The notes under the pieces were generated by a model. That model searched no databases. It was not told the origin of the DNA and saw nothing but the letters and a program-made list of their open reading frames with translations. Of a stretch of 64,000 bases of DNA, positions 17,620 through 25,918 are shown in pieces (position 1 is the first letter of the stretch; every line of letters begins with the position of its first letter). Source of the DNA: Cytophagales bacterium (GTDB lineage: Bacteria; Pseudomonadota; Gammaproteobacteria; Burkholderiales; Burkholderiaceae_C); assembly GCA_030054145.1 (NCBI GenBank), contig JASGCK010000005.1, positions 149,090 to 213,089 on the forward strand, read 5' to 3'. The translations under genes were made by a program, and so were the position numbers.

Positions 17620-18585
17620 ATGAACATTAATTCCATGAGCACATCACCACGCACACGAACGCTTGGCGTGGGTAATTTGCGTGCTTTCGCGGTTGTCGCA
17701 AGGCACTTAAACTTTCGTAGCGCCGCTGAAGAGTTGGCACTAACGCAGCCCGCCGTCAGCCGTCAAATCCAAGCCTTAGAGGCTGATGTTGGCGGTGCGT
17801 TATTTGCGCGGCATACCCGCTCTGTCGAGCTAACGCCCGCAGGCAGAAGTTTGCTACAAGTCGTTGCACCTTGGTTAGAGCGCCTAGATGTTACGGTACG
17901 CAACATCCGCAGCGGCCTCTCGCGCAAGTCGGTGTCGATCACCACTTTTGCATCTTTTTCTTCCACATGGTTAATCCCAAAACTAGAGGCCTTCCAACGC
18001 GCACACCCCGATATTGATATCCGTGTTGATGCAAGTGATGCATTTATTCAACTTGACAATAACGACATAGATTTGGCACTGCGCTACGGCACTTATGAGC
18101 AAATGCCCAAGGGTGCAATTCGTTTATTTGATGAAATCATCGCGCCTATGGCGAGCCCTTGGTTACTCAAATCTCAAGCACCTATTCGCACCGCCGCTGA
18201 TCTGGCCAAGTTCACACTCATTGACTTATCGGACGTAACCGCCAACCAAGTCAATTGGCTAACGTGGGAGGGCTGGCTGCGGCAACATCACAGCAAGATT
18301 GACACGGGCACGCGTTGGTTGCGCTTTAACTACGCCTACCAAACCGTGCAAGCCGCGCTGGCAGGGCAGGGTATTGTGCTGGCGCGTTTGCCTATGGTGG
18401 CAGAGAGTTTAAAAAATGGTGACTTGATTGAACCGCTACCAAACACGCGCCTGACCAGCCCGATGGCATATTGGCTGATTGCGCGCGGCGGTGACCATGA
18501 GCGCCCCGAGGTGCTGGCGTTTTCCAACTGGCTACAAAAACAAGCGCGTGAGACCCGTGTCAGCATCAAACTTAAAATAAGCTAA
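17620..18585 (+). CDS. LysR-family transcriptional regulator (GcvA-like)
   Basis: A 321-residue regulator with an N-terminal winged helix-turn-helix (LRAFAVVARHLNFRSAAEELALTQPAVSRQIQALEADVGGALFARHTRSVELTPAG, residues about 21-75) and a C-terminal periplasmic-binding-like effector domain. DIDLALRYG and PMASPWLL are typical of the GcvA-type subgroup. The target is probably the divergent DUF2917 gene; the effector is unknown. An alternative in-frame ATG lies 15 bases downstream. Confidence 0.92.
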   Translation: MNINSMSTSPRTRTLGVGNLRAFAVVARHLNFRSAAEELALTQPAVSRQIQALEADVGGALFARHTRSVELTPAGRSLLQVVAPWLERLDVTVRNIRSGLSRKSVSITTFASFSSTWLIPKLEAFQRAHPDIDIRVDASDAFIQLDNNDIDLALRYGTYEQMPKGAIRLFDEIIAPMASPWLLKSQAPIRTAADLAKFTLIDLSDVTANQVNWLTWEGWLRQHHSKIDTGTRWLRFNYAYQTVQAALAGQGIVLARLPMVAESLKNGDLIEPLPNTRLTSPMAYWLIARGGDHERPEVLAFSNWLQKQARETRVSIKLKIS

Positions 18586-18613
18586 CTCTCCGAACTGAAT
18601 TGGACATCGCCCC

Positions 18614-19618
18614 ATGACACAAAAGATTTCTCTCACCCGCTACTTGGTCGAACAACAACGCAACCACGGACATATCCCTTCTCAATTGCGCTTGCTGCTT
18701 GAGGTTGTTGCACGCTGCTGCAAAACCATTAGCCACGCCGTCAACAAGGGCGATCTGGGCGATGTCATGGGCTCCGCCACCACCGAGAACGTACAGGGCG
18801 AAGTGCAAAAAAAGCTCGACATCATCGCCAACGATGTGCTGATTGAGGCCAACGAGTGGGGTGGTCACTTGGCGGCAATGGCATCGGAGGAAATGGAGGG
18901 CATCCATGTTGTACCCAACCGCTATCCGCAGGGCGAGTATTTGTTGCTGTTTGATCCTTTAGACGGCTCATCCAATATCGACATCAATGTCAGCATCGGC
19001 ACCATTTTTAGCGTGCTCAAAAAACCCGAAGACCACGCAGGCGTGAGCGAACGCGATTTCTTACAAAAAGGCACGCAACAAGTCGCGGCTGGTTACTGCG
19101 TGTATGGCCCGCAAACCACGCTGGTATTGACCGTGGGTGACGGCGTTGCAATGTTTACGCTAGACCGCGAGCAAGGCAGCTTCATCTTGACCGATGAAAA
19201 TTTGCGTATCCCAGAAGACACCAAAGAGTTCGCCATCAACATGAGCAATATGCGTCACTGGGACGAGCCCGTCAAGCGCTACATCGACGAGTGTTTAGCA
19301 GGCAAAACGGGCGTGCGCAAAAAAGATTTCAATATGCGCTGGGTCGCCAGCATGGTCGCGGAAGTGCACCGCATCCTCAGCCGTGGCGGTGTCTTTTTGT
19401 ATCCGTGGGACAAGCGCGAACCCGAAAAGCCAGGCAAGCTGCGCCTCATGTATGAAGCCAATCCGATGGCATGGTTGATTGAACAAGCAGGCGGCGTAGC
19501 AACCAATGGTCGCCAACGCATTTTGGAGATTCAACCCAAAGCGCTACACGAGCGCGTGAGCGTGATTTTGGGCGCGAAGAATGAGGTGGAGCGTGTCACA
19601 GGTTATCACGCGGGGTAA
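18614..19618 (+). CDS. fbp: Fructose-1,6-bisphosphatase, class 1
   Basis: Hydrolyses fructose 1,6-bisphosphate to fructose 6-phosphate in gluconeogenesis and, where present, the Calvin cycle. Motifs: the metal site [55 protein letters not shown] and the sugar-binding [20 protein letters not shown]. At 334 residues it is complete. Its last 21 codons are repeated about 360 bases downstream in a diverged copy (see 19914-19978). Confidence 0.97.
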   Translation: MTQKISLTRYLVEQQRNHGHIPSQLRLLLEVVARCCKTISHAVNKGDLGDVMGSATTENVQGEVQKKLDIIANDVLIEANEWGGHLAAMASEEMEGIHVVPNRYPQGEYLLLFDPLDGSSNIDINVSIGTIFSVLKKPEDHAGVSERDFLQKGTQQVAAGYCVYGPQTTLVLTVGDGVAMFTLDREQGSFILTDENLRIPEDTKEFAINMSNMRHWDEPVKRYIDECLAGKTGVRKKDFNMRWVASMVAEVHRILSRGGVFLYPWDKREPEKPGKLRLMYEANPMAWLIEQAGGVATNGRQRILEIQPKALHERVSVILGAKNEVERVTGYHAG

Positions 19619-19665
19619 AAGCATTTGCTCTCTACAATTCAGTTATCTACTTCAGGAGTTACACC

Positions 19666-19857
19666 ATGCAATACGCATCCCCCAATTTAATTGGTGAATT
19701 TCGAACTTTTGGACCAGCAGGTCCCGCATACCAAGTGCTTGGTGCAAGCAAACCTTTGTCAAAAGACGACAACTGGTTCAAAGTACAAGTGCTCAATAGC
19801 GGCGAACTCGTCGATCTGCCCGCACGCCAAATTATCCAAGACCCGAAAGCGGCGTAA
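19666..19857 (+). CDS. DUF5397-family small protein, probable VapD partner
   Basis: A 63-residue protein preceded by a good ribosome-binding site (AGGAG, 7 bases before ATG). The sequence NLIGEFRTFGPAGPAYQVLGASKPL...VQVLNSGELVDLPARQIIQDP fits DUF5397. Such genes are found directly upstream of vapD toxin genes, and here a vapD start codon follows after two bases, so an antitoxin-like role (compare VapX) is likely but inferred. The toxin itself is truncated, leaving this gene orphaned. Confidence 0.7.
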   Translation: MQYASPNLIGEFRTFGPAGPAYQVLGASKPLSKDDNWFKVQVLNSGELVDLPARQIIQDPKAA

Positions 19858-19859
19858 GC

Positions 19860-19919
19860 ATGTTTGCTATTGCCTTTGATCTAGTCGTTGCCGACACAAG
19901 AGCAAATCATCCTGCGTGA
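19860..19919 (+). pseudogene. 5' remnant of vapD (virulence-associated protein D, RNase toxin)
   Basis: The ATG two bases after the DUF5397 stop opens a frame MFAIAFDLVVADTRANHPA then stop. The first 18 residues match the N-terminus of VapD proteins (MFAIAFDLVVADT...HHP). The frame then runs into a copy of the fbp 3' end and ends at once. Full-length VapD is about 90 residues with a ferredoxin-like fold, so this product cannot fold and the toxin is lost. Confidence 0.75.
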
Positions 19920-19981
19920 GCGTGATTTTGGGCGCGAAAAATGAAGTTGAGCGCGTGACGGGGTATCACGCAGGATGATTT
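19904..19981. repeat. 15-bp perfect inverted repeat bracketing the fbp fragment
   Basis: AAATCATCCTGCGTG at 19904-19918 is exactly complementary to CACGCAGGATGATTT at 19967-19981, with a 48-base loop that consists of the duplicated fbp coding segment. The left arm lies in the vapD remnant; the right arm carries the fbp stop codon. It may be a strong hairpin or a scar of the rearrangement. Confidence 0.9.
19914..19978 (+). pseudogene. Second, diverged copy of the fbp 3' end
   Basis: Reads [20 protein letters not shown] then stop, identical in protein to the last 20 residues of the resident Fbp (19556-19618). At DNA level it differs at about nine positions, all silent third-codon bases (for example AAG to AAA, GTG to GTT, CGT to CGC, ACA to ACG, GCG to GCA). 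This pattern means the fragment came from another functional fbp gene, not from recent local duplication. Confidence 0.88.
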
Positions 19982-20095
19982 GTAACTTCAAGCAGGAGGT
20001 GTTCTGCGGTTAATGGAGTTGCAAAGATTTGATGCGATATCTTGAGTTCCCGCCTTTTACGCGGCGATATATTTAACTAATCATAGGAGTATGGA

Positions 20096-21118
20096 ATGTC
20101 AAATAAAGGTAAGCGCATCACAAAACCAGTGGTCTACAAACAGGCTCAATTTCATACTAAGCCAACCGGCACTTTGAAGCAATTATTGAGCAAAGCAATT
20201 AAACAACTCAACCAAGTTCAACATCGAAAAAAACTTGTAAGTGCTGACCCGAATGCACCATCCTTCCATTTGATAGGACATACCAAGGATGAACTAAATG
20301 AGTTTTTATTTGGCGCTTTACTCGCATATTCACCAGGCGTAGCCCCCCTCTTTTTGGTCGATGATGGAGCGGCCGCTGACGTGACGCTTGAAAAAATTAA
20401 GGTAGCAAACACCACGGCTGGTATGCGCCGTGAGTTACTAAATTCGATTTTGTACTTTGGTGTATTTGATAACCATTTGGTGCTGATGCAGTCTCAATCT
20501 TTGAAGTCTTTGCAGGCAGAAATGTATTTTCAGTGGTTCTTGCATCAGTCCGGCACACTGGCAAAAACTAACACTGTGACATTGCTTGATACCCCAAGCG
20601 CTGCCGTTCGCGAAAAAATAGAATCTTCTAAAGGAATCCGTGGCATCAAACTTGGAGGGGGTCAACTTTTGCCAAGATCTGCTATGCCTAAAACAGAAAA
20701 GCTGGTGCAGGAAAAGGAGGTTGAGAAAGTTTCATTTAGCCCTATTCAATCAACATCGTCAAAAGGTGTAATAGGCGTTTTAAAGTCGCTTCTCAGTCCA
20801 GTTGAGCTCGCAAATATTGACTTAGATACGATAGCGGAATCAAATATTGAACTGACGCTGCTCCTGCGCTACAAAACAAAAACAACCATTGAAGGACATA
20901 AGTTGATGGACAGCCTTGGAGCTGCATTACGCCACTCGGAAGACTTTGAAACAGAGTTGGAATTAGAGGGTGGCGGAACTTTGAAGGGGTCAGAGCTTAA
21001 ACTGACGGGTGACGTTAAGGTTACAGCTTACGATGGTCATATCAGCGAGACTGAGGTTTACGAAGCAATGCGTACATGGCTGCTGCAAAAAATTGACTCA
21101 CAAGACGTAAAAACATGA
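20096..21118 (+). CDS. Hypothetical soluble protein of a two-gene module
   Basis: A 340-residue protein I do not recognise. No signal peptide or membrane segment. The N-terminal 30 residues are basic (KGKRITKPVVYK...). The middle (about 45-190) is a mixed alpha/beta domain with LIGHTKDELNEFLFGALLAYSPGVAPLFLVDD and VKVANTT-like stretches. A charged linker (about 205-225) leads to a C-terminal beta-rich domain (ELTLLLRYKTKTTIEGHKL...GGTLKGSELKLTGDVKVTAYDGHISE). A strong AGGAG precedes the ATG. Base use is more AT-rich than the neighbours. It overlaps the next gene by ATGA, so the two work as a pair. Confidence 0.8.
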   Translation: MSNKGKRITKPVVYKQAQFHTKPTGTLKQLLSKAIKQLNQVQHRKKLVSADPNAPSFHLIGHTKDELNEFLFGALLAYSPGVAPLFLVDDGAAADVTLEKIKVANTTAGMRRELLNSILYFGVFDNHLVLMQSQSLKSLQAEMYFQWFLHQSGTLAKTNTVTLLDTPSAAVREKIESSKGIRGIKLGGGQLLPRSAMPKTEKLVQEKEVEKVSFSPIQSTSSKGVIGVLKSLLSPVELANIDLDTIAESNIELTLLLRYKTKTTIEGHKLMDSLGAALRHSEDFETELELEGGGTLKGSELKLTGDVKVTAYDGHISETEVYEAMRTWLLQKIDSQDVKT

Positions 21119-21741
21119 AAACAGGCTACTTAGGATGGATCGTTGTACCAAGGTACGCAACCATGCTTTGTGTACTCACGCTGTCAATTGGACTCGCACA
21201 GTTATTATGGATAGTCATTGACAGCGTCGCGACTCTTTCATGGCTGTCTAGCATTGCAGCGTCCTTAGGAACGATGACAGCTACGCTGGTTTGGGCAATG
21301 CGCGAAAAATCTAACCAGATCACACAACTACATGAGTCATCTCACTCATCACACTATGAAAAAGCAATACAAAAAGAGCGTGATCTCAAGCATCGCTCTA
21401 TGAAGTTGAGCTGTAGCGTCTTGTTTGCCACTTTAGTCATTGCATCACCCATGCTGTCACAGCAGCAAATGCACACTGTCTGGCAATGGTCTTGGTTACT
21501 TGCAGGCCTTGGTCTTGGCTGGTGCTTATGTGCTGGATGGATTGCATACTATTGGGAAGATCAGCTAGAAACATTTAAGGGCAAAACGAAGCTGGATCTG
21601 AAAAGGCAAATGGAACGGGATACCGCAATTAAAAGATTAAGTCACTCCAATGCTGCTGGGTCAACTGGACATGGCTGGACAGATAGCAATGAAGTGTTAA
21701 AAAATTTGCCTAACGAGCTCGCGCATCCTCCTTATCCTTAA
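21115..21741 (+). CDS. Hypothetical four-helix membrane protein of a two-gene module
   Basis: A 208-residue protein with two hydrophobic hairpins: helices at about 13-34 and 38-59, then about 97-114 and 120-143. They are separated by a charged, possibly coiled-coil cytoplasmic loop rich in Lys/Glu/His (about 62-95). The C-terminal tail (about 145-208) is hydrophilic. Family not recognised. Start codon overlap with the preceding gene implies translational coupling. A soluble protein plus a small membrane partner is the plan of several anti-phage abortive-infection pairs, but nothing in the sequence proves that role. Confidence 0.8.
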   Translation: MKTGYLGWIVVPRYATMLCVLTLSIGLAQLLWIVIDSVATLSWLSSIAASLGTMTATLVWAMREKSNQITQLHESSHSSHYEKAIQKERDLKHRSMKLSCSVLFATLVIASPMLSQQQMHTVWQWSWLLAGLGLGWCLCAGWIAYYWEDQLETFKGKTKLDLKRQMERDTAIKRLSHSNAAGSTGHGWTDSNEVLKNLPNELAHPPYP

Positions 21742-21936
21742 TTTAGTGTTGTTGTGTAACTAGGCTTTGACCGTAAAGAACGAATTCGAGTGACTAACGA
21801 GTTGCCATTAATAATTTATTAATGCGGTGGTTTTTAACTAATCTTATTGGGTGCTGTGGTCGTCCTCAACGTAAAGCCCTAGCGCCGAGAAAAGAATCAA
21901 CCTCGCACAACAAAATAGCACTTAAAACTACGCTAC
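21742..21936. other. Intergenic stretch after the two-gene module
   Basis: 195 bases, AT-rich in the first half, with no convincing gene, tRNA or terminator. It marks the right edge of the AT-rich accessory patch before plsY. Confidence 0.5.
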
Positions 21937-22566
21937 TTATATTGTTTTCTTCCCCAGCTTCGACTCGGTGCCTTTCAGCAGGCGCGTGATGTTCTCGCGG
22001 TGGGCATAAACCAGCATGGCGCTCATCACAACAAGCGCCGCCGTTAGGGGTGTTTCGGCATTCCAAGCCACGCCGTCGCCCATGAGGTAATACACAGGCG
22101 CGAAGACCGCTGCGACCAGCGCGGCGAGTGATGAGTAGCGGAAAAAGAAAACAATGATGAGCCACGTGCCAAGCGTAGCAAGGCCTAGCGGCCAACTGAT
22201 CGCGAAGATCACACCTGCCGCCGTCGCCACGCCTTTGCCGCCTTTGAACTTAAAAAACACGGGATAAAGATGGCCGAAGAAGGCGACGAGTCCGACTAAC
22301 GCGACAGCAATATCACCCATTCCATAAGGCTCGCCATAGCGCGTGACCAGCATCACAGGAATAAAACCTTTGAGCGCATCAAGTAGCAACGTAAGCAGCG
22401 CAGCAATTTTGCTGCCCGAGCGGAGCACATTACTAGAGCCTGGATTTTTACTGCCGTAAGTACGCGGGTCAGGCAAACCCAAGAGCTTGCACACAAACAC
22501 CGCGAAGGTGAGAGAGCCAAGTAAATAAGCGGCAAAGGTGGCGAGTGCGGTGTACAGCATAAACAA
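21937..22566 (-). CDS. plsY: Glycerol-3-phosphate acyltransferase PlsY
   Basis: Polytopic membrane enzyme that transfers acyl groups from acyl-phosphate to glycerol 3-phosphate, the first acylation in phospholipid synthesis. Conserved motifs: [39 protein letters not shown] (motif 1), [21 protein letters not shown] (motif 2) and the final Glu-containing [17 protein letters not shown] (motif 3). At 209 residues the length is normal. A second ATG lies two codons inside. It lies downstream of fabF in the same orientation. Confidence 0.95.
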   Translation of the reverse strand: MFMLYTALATFAAYLLGSLTFAVFVCKLLGLPDPRTYGSKNPGSSNVLRSGSKIAALLTLLLDALKGFIPVMLVTRYGEPYGMGDIAVALVGLVAFFGHLYPVFFKFKGGKGVATAAGVIFAISWPLGLATLGTWLIIVFFFRYSSLAALVAAVFAPVYYLMGDGVAWNAETPLTAALVVMSAMLVYAHRENITRLLKGTESKLGKKTI

Positions 22567-22574
22567 TTAGGAAA

Positions 22575-22590
22575 TGGGGGTCTGACCCCA
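22575..22590. repeat. GGGGTCTGACCCC-type palindrome between plsY and fabF
   Basis: TGGGGG-TCTG-ACCCCA inverted repeat in the 25-base gap between fabF and plsY. A related sequence sits in frame inside uppP (34007-34023). Palindromes of this type are scattered in many proteobacterial genomes as REP-like elements. Here it could also act as a weak hairpin between the two genes. Confidence 0.6.
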
Positions 22591-22591
22591 A

Positions 22592-23836
22592 TTAAATTTT
22601 CTTAAACACCAAGCTACCGTTCGTGCCACCAAAACCGAAATTGTTTTTCAGTGCCACGTCCATCTTCACATCCCGCGCCGTGTTGGCGCAATAGTCCAAA
22701 TCGCACTCGGGGTCTTGGTTAAAGATGTTGATGGTCGGCGGGCTTTTTTGGTGATGCAGCGCCAGCACGGTAAACACGGACTCAATGCCGCCAGCGCCGC
22801 CCAGCAAATGCCCCGTCATGGATTTGGTGGAGTTAATCAGTGTGCGCTTAGCCGCATCGCCCAGTGCCGCTTTAATGGCATTGGTCTCGTTGATGTCGCC
22901 CAGCGGCGTGGATGTGCCGTGCGCGTTAACGTAGTTCACTTGATCGGCATTCACCCCTGCATTGAGCATGGCGTTCACCATCGCACGGCGTGGCCCGTCG
23001 GTATTGGGCGCGGTCATGTGGTATGCGTCGCCGCTCATGCCAAAACCTGCAAGCTCGGCGTAAATTTTTGCCCCGCGTGCTTTCGCGTGTTCGTACTCTT
23101 CCAGCACCATGACGCCAGCGCCTTCGCCCAGCACAAAGCCATCGCGGTCTTTGTCGAACGGACGCGAGGCGGTGGCGGGATCGTCATTGCGTGTGGACAG
23201 TGCCCGCGCTGCCGCAAAGCCGCCAATGCCCAGCGGCGACACGGTGGACTCTGCGCCGCCCGCAATCATCACGTCCGCATCGCCGTATTCAATCATCCGC
23301 GCCGACATACCGATGGCGTGCAAACCCGTGGTACACGCCGTGACGACAGCGATATTGGGCCCCTTAAAACCAAAGCGAATGGAGACGTGACCCGAAATCA
23401 TGTTGATGATGCTTGCGGGCACAAAAAACGGCGTGATGCGGCGTGGGCCACGTGCGACCAGCTCCGCGTGCGTCTCTTCAATCAGCGGCAAGCCGCCAAT
23501 GCCCGAACCAATGTTGCAGCCGATGCGCAGCGACTCCTCTTCGCCCAGCGCCTCGCCCGTTGGCAAGCCCGAATCGCGCACGGCTTGGTCGGCCGCCGCA
23601 ATGCCGTAATGGATAAACGTATCCATCGTGCGAACTTCTTTGCTGTTGAGGTAGTCCTCTACCTTAAAGCCCTTGACCTCCCCCGCAAACTTGCAAGCAA
23701 AAGCGGACGCATCAAATTTGGTGATATTGGCAATGCCAGACTGCCCCGCCAATAAATTAGCCCAGCTAGAAGCCACATCATTACCCACGGGGGTTACGCA
23801 TCCAAGACCTGTCACAACGACTCTACGCTTTGTCAT
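22592..23836 (-). CDS. fabF: 3-oxoacyl-[acyl-carrier-protein] synthase II
   Basis: Condenses malonyl-ACP with acyl-ACP in fatty-acid elongation. Active-site Cys in [13 protein letters not shown], and His in [11 protein letters not shown] and [15 protein letters not shown], form the Cys-His-His triad of KAS II. At 414 residues the length is normal. I chose ATG 23836 ([12 protein letters not shown]) behind GGAGAAAGAG; an in-frame ATG 48 bases upstream would place part of the leader into the coding region. acpP lies upstream across a terminator-like hairpin. Confidence 0.97.
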   Translation of the reverse strand: MTKRRVVVTGLGCVTPVGNDVASSWANLLAGQSGIANITKFDASAFACKFAGEVKGFKVEDYLNSKEVRTMDTFIHYGIAAADQAVRDSGLPTGEALGEEESLRIGCNIGSGIGGLPLIEETHAELVARGPRRITPFFVPASIINMISGHVSIRFGFKGPNIAVVTACTTGLHAIGMSARMIEYGDADVMIAGGAESTVSPLGIGGFAAARALSTRNDDPATASRPFDKDRDGFVLGEGAGVMVLEEYEHAKARGAKIYAELAGFGMSGDAYHMTAPNTDGPRRAMVNAMLNAGVNADQVNYVNAHGTSTPLGDINETNAIKAALGDAAKRTLINSTKSMTGHLLGGAGGIESVFTVLALHHQKSPPTINIFNQDPECDLDYCANTARDVKMDVALKNNFGFGGTNGSLVFKKI

Positions 23837-23887
23837 CACTCTTTCTCCAACTTGCAACTGCAAATAACATTTGGTTTTAACCACGAC

Positions 23888-23922
23888 AAAAAGCCTGATC
23901 CTTATACAAGGTCAGGCTTTTT
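23888..23922 (-). terminator. Bidirectional-looking terminator between acpP and fabF
   Basis: AAAAAGCCTGA (23888-23898) pairs perfectly with TCAGGCTTTTT (23912-23922) across a 13-base loop. Read on the minus strand it is a GC stem followed by a T run, placed 22 bases after the acpP stop. It would uncouple the highly expressed acpP from fabF. Confidence 0.85.
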
Positions 23923-23944
23923 CAAAGTTCTGTCAACCGAAGGC

Positions 23945-24184
23945 TTAGGCCTTGCTATGGCTGGTGGCGTAGTCAACCGCGTTTTGCACGGTTGTGATCT
24001 TCTCTGCGTCTTCATCAGGAATCTCAATACCAAACGCGTCTTCCAAGGCCATAACCAATTCCACAGTGTCTAGTGAGTCCGCGCCCAAATCGGCCACAAA
24101 GGCTTTTTCGTTCGTTACAGCAGACTCTTCAACGCCGAGTTGCTCGGCAATGATTTTTTTGACACGGGTTTCGATATCACTCAT
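23945..24184 (-). CDS. acpP: Acyl carrier protein
   Basis: 79-residue acyl carrier protein that shuttles fatty-acid intermediates on a phosphopantetheine arm. The attachment serine is in [32 protein letters not shown]. The start is ATG 24184 ([17 protein letters not shown]); the ORF is open 51 bases further upstream, but those residues are not conserved in ACPs. Its mRNA probably ends at the hairpin at 23888-23922. Confidence 0.97.
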   Translation of the reverse strand: MSDIETRVKKIIAEQLGVEESAVTNEKAFVADLGADSLDTVELVMALEDAFGIEIPDEDAEKITTVQNAVDYATSHSKA

Positions 24185-24228
24185 ATATCCCTCAAGGGTT
24201 GTAAAAGAAGCTTTGCATTGTACAGAAG

Positions 24229-25902
24229 TTAACAACCATTTTGCTGACCGACTGCCAACTCAACCGCTTGGGTAAACGCGCGGGCAAAGCGTGGGCTATC
24301 AAACAGCGGACTGGCGCGAACCTTGTCCCGAAGACTCATCCGAAGCGCCGCCAATTCCGCCGTATGTTCGCTCCAGTGCAGCGCCTTGGCAATGTATTCG
24401 TCCTGCGAACTGGCAACCCAATCAGCCAGACCCGCCGCCGTCATCAAACTGGCGCCTTGCCGCGCAATGAGCGTGTTACCACGCAAAGTCAGTGTGGGAA
24501 CGCCCATCCACAGCGCCTCGGCGGTGGTTGTGCCGCCCGTAAACGGAATCGTGTCCAAGATCAAGTCGAGGCTTTGATAACTATCCAAGTAAGAGACATA
24601 CAGGACGGGCGGCAACAGCTCGATTCGCGCCAGTGGCAAGCCACAATCTGCCACGCGCCGCTGAAACAGCGCCAGCGACGCCTCTTGTGCAAATTGCGGG
24701 CAACGGATTTGTAAATGAGCGCTGGGGATTGTCTCCAGCACAGCGCGCCATAGCGCCAGCGTTGCGTCGGTTATTTTGACTAGCGCCTGCAACGAGCCAA
24801 AGGTGATGTGCCGCTTTTGCAGCGCAGGCAGTGGACGAACGGGCGGCGCAAAAATAGGTTCGCACAGGCACAGCCGCGTACTTGGCAAATAAAGCAGGCG
24901 CTCCGAATGCTGCGCGGCAGAGGCTTTTGGACTGCTAATCAAATCCGTAAGGAAATAATCCATATTTACCACGCCCGTCGTGGCGTACCAGCCCAGCCAC
25001 GAAATTTGAATCGGCGCGGCGCGGCGCGCAAAAAGCGGCAACCGATTCATATCCGTATGACCCGACAAATCAATCAGCACATCTATTTGCAGATCGGCAA
25101 CCAGCTTTGCCACCTCATCATCGGGCAGTCGCCTAATGTCCGTCCACGCGGCAAACTGCCCTCGCAACTTTTGCGCCACCACGTCTTGCGATTCACACAT
25201 GGAAAAAGCAAACAGCGTCATGCGCAAAGCATCGACGCAGGGCAACCAGTCTTGCAAGAAATAACCAACAGGATGCGTCTTTAAGTCGCCCGACACAAAA
25301 CCAACCCGCAGTGGACGCAAACCTTTGCGCCAAGGCTTTGCAAGTGGCATTTGCCTAGCCGTTTGCAAGCCAGCAGAGCGCAGATCCGATGCCCGCCGCG
25401 CACAAGCAAAAATGGTTTCATCTGTACTGTGGATGGCATACAACGCCTCAAATAATTCAAACGAAGCAGGCAAATAGTTCGCAGGATCAAGCGCTGCCGC
25501 TTGCCGAATCAGCGCCTGTGCCGCCTCGCGCTGCATCTGATCGCGCATGACGTTGGCAAGATTAATCAGCGCACTCACGTGCTGCGGATCAAGCTCTAGT
25601 ACCTCTCTCAATACGACTTGTGCTTCTTGCAACCGCTTTTGCTGAAACAGCAACAAACCCAAGTTATAACGCGACGCGACATGACTGGGCGACAGCGCCA
25701 ACACTTGGCGCAGCGTCGCCTCCGCCTCGTCCAATTGATTCGTCGCCATCAACTGCAAACCCAAAACCATTAAGACATCGGGGTGATCTGATACACCCGG
25801 AAACCCTACCTCAATCACGCGGCGAAACACCGCCACACCCTCTTCGGGGTTGTCGTCGTAATTCAGCAATAAAGGTGCGATGAGGGCTTCGCGATCTAGC
25901 AT
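24229..25902 (-). CDS. TPR protein with O-GlcNAc-transferase-like (GT41/SPINDLY) domain
   Basis: About 557 residues from ATG 25902 ([17 protein letters not shown]). N-terminal tetratricopeptide units (residues about 45-130: [41 protein letters not shown]) precede a GT41-type domain. The latter shows [72 protein letters not shown] and [26 protein letters not shown], the bacterial OGT/SPINDLY signature. The target protein is unknown. An in-frame upstream extension to 26022 overlaps parE and is not used. The start is only 16 bases from the divergent parE start. Confidence 0.88.
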   Translation of the reverse strand: MLDREALIAPLLLNYDDNPEEGVAVFRRVIEVGFPGVSDHPDVLMVLGLQLMATNQLDEAEATLRQVLALSPSHVASRYNLGLLLFQQKRLQEAQVVLREVLELDPQHVSALINLANVMRDQMQREAAQALIRQAAALDPANYLPASFELFEALYAIHSTDETIFACARRASDLRSAGLQTARQMPLAKPWRKGLRPLRVGFVSGDLKTHPVGYFLQDWLPCVDALRMTLFAFSMCESQDVVAQKLRGQFAAWTDIRRLPDDEVAKLVADLQIDVLIDLSGHTDMNRLPLFARRAAPIQISWLGWYATTGVVNMDYFLTDLISSPKASAAQHSERLLYLPSTRLCLCEPIFAPPVRPLPALQKRHITFGSLQALVKITDATLALWRAVLETIPSAHLQIRCPQFAQEASLALFQRRVADCGLPLARIELLPPVLYVSYLDSYQSLDLILDTIPFTGGTTTAEALWMGVPTLTLRGNTLIARQGASLMTAAGLADWVASSQDEYIAKALHWSEHTAELAALRMSLRDKVRASPLFDSPRFARAFTQAVELAVGQQNGC

Positions 25903-25918
25903 CGTGAAATAATAGCCT

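Noticed and set aside
20096..21741. Assignment of the two-gene module to Kiwa (KwaA/KwaB)
   Set aside because: The size and membrane-soluble plan are similar, but gene order is reversed from the usual KwaA-KwaB and I cannot see DUF4868 motifs in the soluble protein.
22715..23755. A 346-codon open frame on the plus strand
   Set aside because: It is fully antisense to fabF, has a His/Arg/Ala-rich composition typical of shadow frames, and shows no domain motif.
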